Assembly (NCBI GenBank): GCA_903905065.1
Contig: CAIVEW010000044.1
Coordinates: forward strand, 62,001 to 126,000
Reading direction: 5' to 3'
Length of the DNA stretch: 64,000 bases
Source: an uncultured Bacteroidota bacterium
Lineage (GTDB): Bacteria > Bacteroidota > Bacteroidia > Chitinophagales > Chitinophagaceae
Part shown: positions 59,658 to 64,000 of the stretch, piece by piece
Numbering within the stretch: position 1 is the first letter of the stretch
Layout: every line of letters starts with the position of its first letter
Made by a program: the position numbers and the translations under genes
Notes under the pieces: model-generated
Databases searched by the model: none
What the model saw: the letters and a program-made list of their open reading frames with translations, nothing else
Told to the model about the DNA's origin: nothing

Positions 59658-59760
59658 GAAATTCGAAAAAAAATTCCGAAGAGTAGTTTCCCTTTTGGAC
59701 CTGTCTGCCGACAGGCAGGTTTGGAATTTCACCTTTGGAAGTTGGAATTCTACTTTTGGG
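59658..59760. repeat. AAATTCC/GGAATTT element with internal palindrome
   Basis: Left part AAATTCG and AAATTCC, centre palindrome ACCTGTCTGCCGACAGGCAGGT (59699-59720), right part GGAATTTC, GGAATTC. The element ends inside the last codons of the YbhB-like gene. It shares its centre with the palindrome before dnaN and its arms with the repeat at 4372-4415. Confidence 0.55.
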
Positions 59761-60250
59761 ATTTCTTATACAACCCTATTAGCTCACCCTCATCCAGAAT
59801 ATGGCCCTGCATTCGCTTTTCCAGCGATTCTTTATCATTGTTCTGGTCCAGCTCCAGCATCTCATCAAGTGCATATACCTTGAAATGGTAATGATGTGTT
59901 CCCGATGGAGGGCACATGCCCTTGTAGCCAACCTGCTTTGCGCTGTTCAGTCCCTCATTCGCGTTTTTAAACCCTTCTTTCAGGTAACCTTTTACATCTA
60001 TATTCCATACTACCCAATGCGTAAACCCGCCCTTCATTGGCGCATCCGGATCATGGACGATCAGCGCAAGGCTTTTAGCCGCCGAAGGTATGTTGCTGAT
60101 GTTAAGCGGCGGGCTTACTTCTGTGCCCTCACATGAATACTTTGAGGGTATCATTCCACCATCTTTAAAACTAGAACTGGTCACCACCAGCTGTGCCCGC
60201 GATGTGCCAACCATAAAAATCAATGCAAGAGAAGAAATAAAGTACCGCAT
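59750..60250 (-). CDS. YbhB/YbcL family protein (Raf kinase inhibitor-like)
   Basis: 166 residues from ATG 60250. Signal peptide MRYFISSLALIFMVGTSRA. PEBP fold: FKDGGMIPSKYSCEGTEVSP, LALIVHDPDAPMKGGFTHWVVW (conserved DPDAP and HWVVW), GYKGMCPPSGTHHYHFKVYA. Anion/phosphate-binding periplasmic protein of uncertain role. The frame is open upstream to 60322, but this Met gives a signal peptide. Confidence 0.9.
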   Translation of the reverse strand: MRYFISSLALIFMVGTSRAQLVVTSSSFKDGGMIPSKYSCEGTEVSPPLNISNIPSAAKSLALIVHDPDAPMKGGFTHWVVWNIDVKGYLKEGFKNANEGLNSAKQVGYKGMCPPSGTHHYHFKVYALDEMLELDQNNDKESLEKRMQGHILDEGELIGLYKKSQK

Positions 60251-60716
60251 ATATTTTTCAGAGATCGGTAATAACTTCATACCAACGGAGCACCGAAACA
60301 TCTGGGCATCCACCCGTCGCACCTACTAAAACATTATACTGGTGCCCGACCATCCGAGTTCTCCCGGGCGGGCACTTCTGCGTCTTTAGCGAAAGACTTT
60401 TCACGCCATGCCGAGCGACTATGGATTTTTTTCCCCAATTTATTATGCATATACAAAAGAAATAAAACAAGCCTTTACCTGGAATGTTTTTTTAAAAAAG
60501 CTCCGCTTCGTTTACAAAACCAACTGGGGCGGCCATTTCCACCGCAAAAAATTGCATCTCAAAATGTTATCGCTGACAGCAATTGCCATTTTATAGGCTG
60601 GCATGATTTTTTACAATTTTTTTTTCTTACGCAAAAAATTTATTGAGCTACCCCCTGCAATGAGAAAAATTTTCAATGCAAAATGGGAACCTTTTTACAA
60701 CCATAAAAACTAAATT
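60251..60716. other. Intergenic region with a GC-rich structured island
   Basis: 466 bp between divergent genes, mostly AT-rich, but 60340-60420 is GC-rich. It holds two hairpins: GTGCCCG (60342-60348)/CGGGCAC (60369-60375), and GTCTTT (60382-60387)/AAAGAC (60392-60397) with loop AGCG. On the minus strand they would form the leader of the YbhB-like gene. I recognise no known riboswitch. No promoter for the poly-HAMP gene stands out. Confidence 0.45.
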
Positions 60717-63700
60717 ATGGATACAGAACTCACACTTCCATCCACCTCGGTAAACGGGGACAAAGCAGCGATCGCTGATGACACCATTGCAATCATGCCC
60801 CCCGCGAAAGCGCCCAAAAAACCCAAACGACAACCCAAACCTTCCGCATACTACGAATCCATGTCCGAGATGCACCCCGACGAGGTGCTGAACAGAGAGT
60901 TGCTGCGGATATTGATCGAAGTAAGAAACGGCAACTTCGACCTGCGCATGCCCATTGACCAGGTAGGCATCAGCGGTAAGATATGTGATACACTTAACGA
61001 GATCATCTTCATGAACCAGAAGATGACCCATGAGTTCACCCGCGCCAGTAATACCATAGGCAAGCAGGGAAAACTGACACACCGCATAGAGGTGCCGTTC
61101 GCAAAAGGTTCGTGGAGCACCGGCGTCGACTCCCTAAACACGCTGATCTCCGACCTTGTGCATCCCACCATTGAGATAGCAGGCGTTATCAGCTCTGTGG
61201 CGAAAGGAAACCTGTCACAGCAAATGCCGCTGCAGATTGGCGATCACGTGCTGCAAGGTGAGTTCGCCCGTATCGCTAAAGAAGTGAACGACATGGTGAA
61301 GCAGCTCAACCTGTTCTCGATGGAGGTGACCCGTGTGGCGCTGGAAGTGGGTACCGAGGGTAAGCTGGGTGGTCAGGCAACGGTAAAGGGTGTAGGTGGT
61401 GTATGGAAAGACCTTACCGACTCGGTGAACCAGATGGCCAGCAACCTCACAGCACAGGTGCGTAACATCGCCGAGGTAACAACATCGGTGGCGAAGGGAG
61501 ACCTCTCGCGCAAGATAACAGTGGATGTAAAGGGAGAAATACTGGAGCTGAAGAACACGATCAATACAATGGTGGACCAGCTCAACTCCTTCTCGTCCGA
61601 AGTAACGCGTGTGGCGCTGGAAGTGGGAACAGAAGGTAAGTTGGGCGGACAAGCCCAGGTGCGTGGCATCGGCGGTACATGGAAAGACCTCACAGACTCG
61701 GTTAACCAGATGGCATCTAACCTTACGGGCCAGGTGCGTAACATTGCCGAGGTAACGATAGCCGTAGCGAGGGGTGACCTTTCCAAAAAGATTACGGTGG
61801 ACGTAAAGGGAGAAATATCAGAGCTGAAATATACGATCAATACCATGGTGGACCAGCTCAATTCGTTCTCGGCGGAAGTAACGCGTGTAGCGAGGGAAGT
61901 GGGGTCTGAGGGTAAACTTGGAGGGCAGGCAGAAGTAAAGGGTGTGGCAGGTGTATGGAAAGATCTTACCGACTCTGTGAACCAGATGGGTAGTAACCTT
62001 ACGGCGCAGGTACGTAACATCGCACAGGTAACAACAGCCGTGGCAAAGGGCGACCTTTCGCGCAAGATCACGGTGGACGTAAGGGGAGAAATATTAGAGC
62101 TAAAGGACACGATCAATACCATGGTGGACCAGCTCAACTCGTTCGGATCGGAAGTGACGCGTGTGGCGCGTGAGGTGGGCTCTGAGGGTAAGCTGGGCGG
62201 ACAGGCAACGGTGGAAGGAGTAGGCGGTGTATGGAAAGACCTTACGGACTCTGTGAACCAGATGGCTGGTAACCTTACGGGCCAGGTGCGCAACATTGCC
62301 GAGGTAACAACGGCGGTGGCAAACGGTGACCTCTCCAAAAAGATCACCGTGGACGTGCAGGGCGAAATTCTTGAGTTGAAAAAGACGATCAATAACATGG
62401 TGGACCAGCTTAACTCTTTTGGATCAGAAGTAACGCGTGTTGCGCGTGAAGTGGGTTCGGAAGGCAAGCTGGGTGTGCAGGCAACGGTGAAGGGTGTGGG
62501 CGGTGTATGGAAAGACCTTACCTACTCTGTGAACCAGATGGCCAGTAACCTCACAGCACAGGTGCGTAACATCGCCGAGGTAACAACGGCGGTGGCAAAC
62601 GGTGACCTCTCCAAGAAGATCACCGTGGATGTGGAAGGCGAAATACTGGAGCTGAAGAACACGATCAATACGATGGTGGATCAGCTCAACTCTTTCGCAT
62701 CAGAAGTAACACGTGTGGCGCTTGAAGTGGGTACAGAAGGTAAACTGGGCGGCCAGGCAAAGGTGAAAGGTGTAGGTGGTGTATGGAAAGGCCTTACAGA
62801 CTCTGTGAACCAGATGGGTAGTAACCTTACGGCACAGGTACGTAACATCGCCGAGGTAACAACGGCGGTAGCTTACGGTGACCTCTCTAAGAAAATTACG
62901 GTGAATGTGCAAGGAGAGATCCTCGACCTGAAGAATACGATCAATACCATGGTGGACCAGCTCAACTCCTTCGCATCGGAAGTGACGCGTGTGGCCCTTG
63001 AGGTGGGCACGGAAGGTAAGCTTGGCGGACAGGCTAAAGTGCAAGGTGTGGGAGGTACATGGAAAGACCTTACCGACTCTGTGAACCAGATGGGTAGTAA
63101 CCTTACGGCGCAGGTGCGTAACATCGCCGAGGTGACGACAGCGGTTGCAAAAGGTGACCTTTCCCGCAAGATCACGGTGGACGTAAAGGGAGAAATTCTC
63201 GAGCTGAAGAACACGATCAACACGATGGTGGACCAGCTCAACTCTTTCGGATCGGAAGTAACCCGTGTTGCCCGCGAGGTGGGTTCCGAAGGTAAGCTGG
63301 GCGGCCAGGCCGACGTGGCCGGTGTGGGTGGTACCTGGAAAGACCTTACCGACTCTGTGAATGTAATGGCCGGCAACCTTACCAGCCAGGTCCGCAACAT
63401 TGCGGAAGTAACGACAGCGGTGGCGAACGGTGACCTTTCCCGCAAAATTGAAGTGGACGTGAAGGGAGAGATCCTGGAGCTGAAAAATACGATCAATACG
63501 ATGGTGGAACAGCTTCGCGCGTTCGCATCGGAAGTAACGCGTGTTGCGCGTGAGGTGGGTACAGAAGGTAAACTGGGTGGCCAGGCGCACGTGCCGGGTG
63601 TGGCAGGTACATGGAAAGACCTTACCGACTCCGTGAACCAGATGGCCGGTAACCTTACCGACCAGGTGCGTAACATCGCGAATGTGGCGATAGCCGTGGC

Positions 63701-64000
63701 GAACGGAGACATGTCCCGCAAGATCACGGTGGACGTACGCGGCGAGATATTGCAACTCAAAGAAACACTGAACACCATGGTGGACCAGCTCCGCGCCTTC
63801 GCTTCGGAAGTGACGCGTGTGGCCCGTGAGGTGGGTACCGATGGTAAACTCGGCGGACAGGCATTCGTGCCGGGTGTGGCAGGTACGTGGAAGGACCTTA
63901 CCGACTCTGTGAACCAGATGACGGGTAACCTCACCAGCCAGGTGCGTAACATTGCCGAGGTGACAAAAGCGGTAGCGAGCGGTGACCTCTCTAAAAAAGT
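60717..64000 (+). CDS. Giant soluble poly-HAMP signalling protein (3' end beyond window)
   Basis: 1094 residues visible, start ATG 60717 ([16 protein letters not shown]). A basic Pro/Lys linker ([15 protein letters not shown]) precedes two irregular HAMP-like units (about 58-200). From residue 203 a 92-residue unit repeats at an exact 276-bp period: [19 protein letters not shown], then [60 protein letters not shown]. Nine full copies and most of a tenth are present. There is no membrane helix or signal peptide. This is the architecture of Nik1/group III hybrid histidine kinases, whose HAMP arrays sense osmotic or cell-wall stress. Kinase and receiver domains would lie beyond the edge. Confidence 0.9.
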   Translation, partial: MDTELTLPSTSVNGDKAAIADDTIAIMPPAKAPKKPKRQPKPSAYYESMSEMHPDEVLNRELLRILIEVRNGNFDLRMPIDQVGISGKICDTLNEIIFMNQKMTHEFTRASNTIGKQGKLTHRIEVPFAKGSWSTGVDSLNTLISDLVHPTIEIAGVISSVAKGNLSQQMPLQIGDHVLQGEFARIAKEVNDMVKQLNLFSMEVTRVALEVGTEGKLGGQATVKGVGGVWKDLTDSVNQMASNLTAQVRNIAEVTTSVAKGDLSRKITVDVKGEILELKNTINTMVDQLNSFSSEVTRVALEVGTEGKLGGQAQVRGIGGTWKDLTDSVNQMASNLTGQVRNIAEVTIAVARGDLSKKITVDVKGEISELKYTINTMVDQLNSFSAEVTRVAREVGSEGKLGGQAEVKGVAGVWKDLTDSVNQMGSNLTAQVRNIAQVTTAVAKGDLSRKITVDVRGEILELKDTINTMVDQLNSFGSEVTRVAREVGSEGKLGGQATVEGVGGVWKDLTDSVNQMAGNLTGQVRNIAEVTTAVANGDLSKKITVDVQGEILELKKTINNMVDQLNSFGSEVTRVAREVGSEGKLGVQATVKGVGGVWKDLTYSVNQMASNLTAQVRNIAEVTTAVANGDLSKKITVDVEGEILELKNTINTMVDQLNSFASEVTRVALEVGTEGKLGGQAKVKGVGGVWKGLTDSVNQMGSNLTAQVRNIAEVTTAVAYGDLSKKITVNVQGEILDLKNTINTMVDQLNSFASEVTRVALEVGTEGKLGGQAKVQGVGGTWKDLTDSVNQMGSNLTAQVRNIAEVTTAVAKGDLSRKITVDVKGEILELKNTINTMVDQLNSFGSEVTRVAREVGSEGKLGGQADVAGVGGTWKDLTDSVNVMAGNLTSQVRNIAEVTTAVANGDLSRKIEVDVKGEILELKNTINTMVEQLRAFASEVTRVAREVGTEGKLGGQAHVPGVAGTWKDLTDSVNQMAGNLTDQVRNIANVAIAVANGDMSRKITVDVRGEILQLKETLNTMVDQLRAFASEVTRVAREVGTDGKLGGQAFVPGVAGTWKDLTDSVNQMTGNLTSQVRNIAEVTKAVASGDLSKK
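61323..64000 (+). repeat. 276-bp in-frame tandem repeat (HAMP array)
   Basis: Copies start at 61323, 61599, 61875, 62151, 62427, 62703, 62979, 63255, 63531 and 63807, all in frame. They are nearly identical in protein but vary at synonymous sites, so the array is old and under selection. Copies four and five share longer identical stretches, suggesting local gene conversion. Copy five carries LGVQ and TYSV where others have LGGQ and TDSV. Confidence 0.95.

Noticed and set aside
61373-62467. 364-codon open frame antisense to the HAMP array
   Set aside because: Together with 62700-63755 and 62873-63952 it mirrors the 92-residue repeat. The frames stay open because the repeated codons contain no antisense stops, and the translations are low-complexity and repetitive.
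62700-63755. 351-codon antisense open frame (His/Val-rich)
   Set aside because: Shadow of the same tandem repeat; no start context and no promoter.
60717-64000. Methyl-accepting chemotaxis protein
   Set aside because: No membrane helix, no methyl-accepting hairpin tip in the visible part, and the 92-residue period is that of Nik1-type HAMP arrays.

Overview
The window reads as a chromosomal segment of a Bacteroidota bacterium, most likely order Chitinophagales. Several signs agree: type IX secretion (T9SS) proteins (a PorP/SprF-like barrel, a gliding-motility-type C-terminal domain, type A sorting tails), Bacteroidota-type -7 promoter boxes (TAnnTTTG) in front of many genes, few Shine-Dalgarno sequences, DUF4836, DUF4199, DUF3127 and BatA proteins, Rho with a long N-terminal insertion, and two tRNA genes without an encoded CCA. 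No phage, insertion sequence or CRISPR array was recognised. Most of the window is housekeeping genes mixed with lineage-specific secreted proteins.

Layout. 1-3.1 kb: 3' truncated rho and an SDR reductase. 3.1-13.9 kb: dnaN, a secreted calcium-loop protein, mqnC (futalosine menaquinone pathway), small membrane proteins, a beta-barrel, an MBL/double-rhodanese protein, cdsA, a CPBP protease and dxs. 14-19.4 kb: a TPR signalling protein with a kinase dimerisation segment but no ATPase, then a tight type III polyketide synthase / methyltransferase / FAD oxidoreductase operon. 19.4-26.7 kb: small proteins, then a 1505-residue PKD adhesin coupled to a SprF-like barrel. 27-36 kb: pheS, alaS, a BatA protein, a dihydroorotase homologue without its metal ligands, DUF4199 and Coa1-like membrane proteins. 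36-43.5 kb: a choice-of-anchor-A/PKD surface protein, Hsp15, two lipoproteins. 43.5-52.8 kb: a DUF3127 protein with an SSB-like tail, tRNA-His, a GT39-like membrane enzyme, an XRE regulator, a RelE-type toxin-antitoxin pair, a T9SS cargo protein, an orphan histidine kinase and a single-domain response regulator. 52.9-57 kb: ppk1-ppx facing tRNA-Trp-secE-nusG. 57.2-60.3 kb: a stand-alone adenylation enzyme, GNAT and carrier protein operon, then a YbhB-like protein. 60.7-64 kb: a soluble giant poly-HAMP protein with an exact 276-bp tandem period, cut by the right edge.

Functional groupings: quinone and isoprenoid supply (mqnC, dxs), phospholipid synthesis (cdsA), a probable phenolic-lipid operon, polyphosphate turnover (ppk1/ppx), transcription elongation and termination (rho, nusG), and surface display through T9SS. 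The candidates for less-described biology are the adenylation/GNAT/carrier operon, the poly-HAMP array, the type III PKS operon, and a short palindromic module that begins exactly at the stop codon of four unrelated genes.
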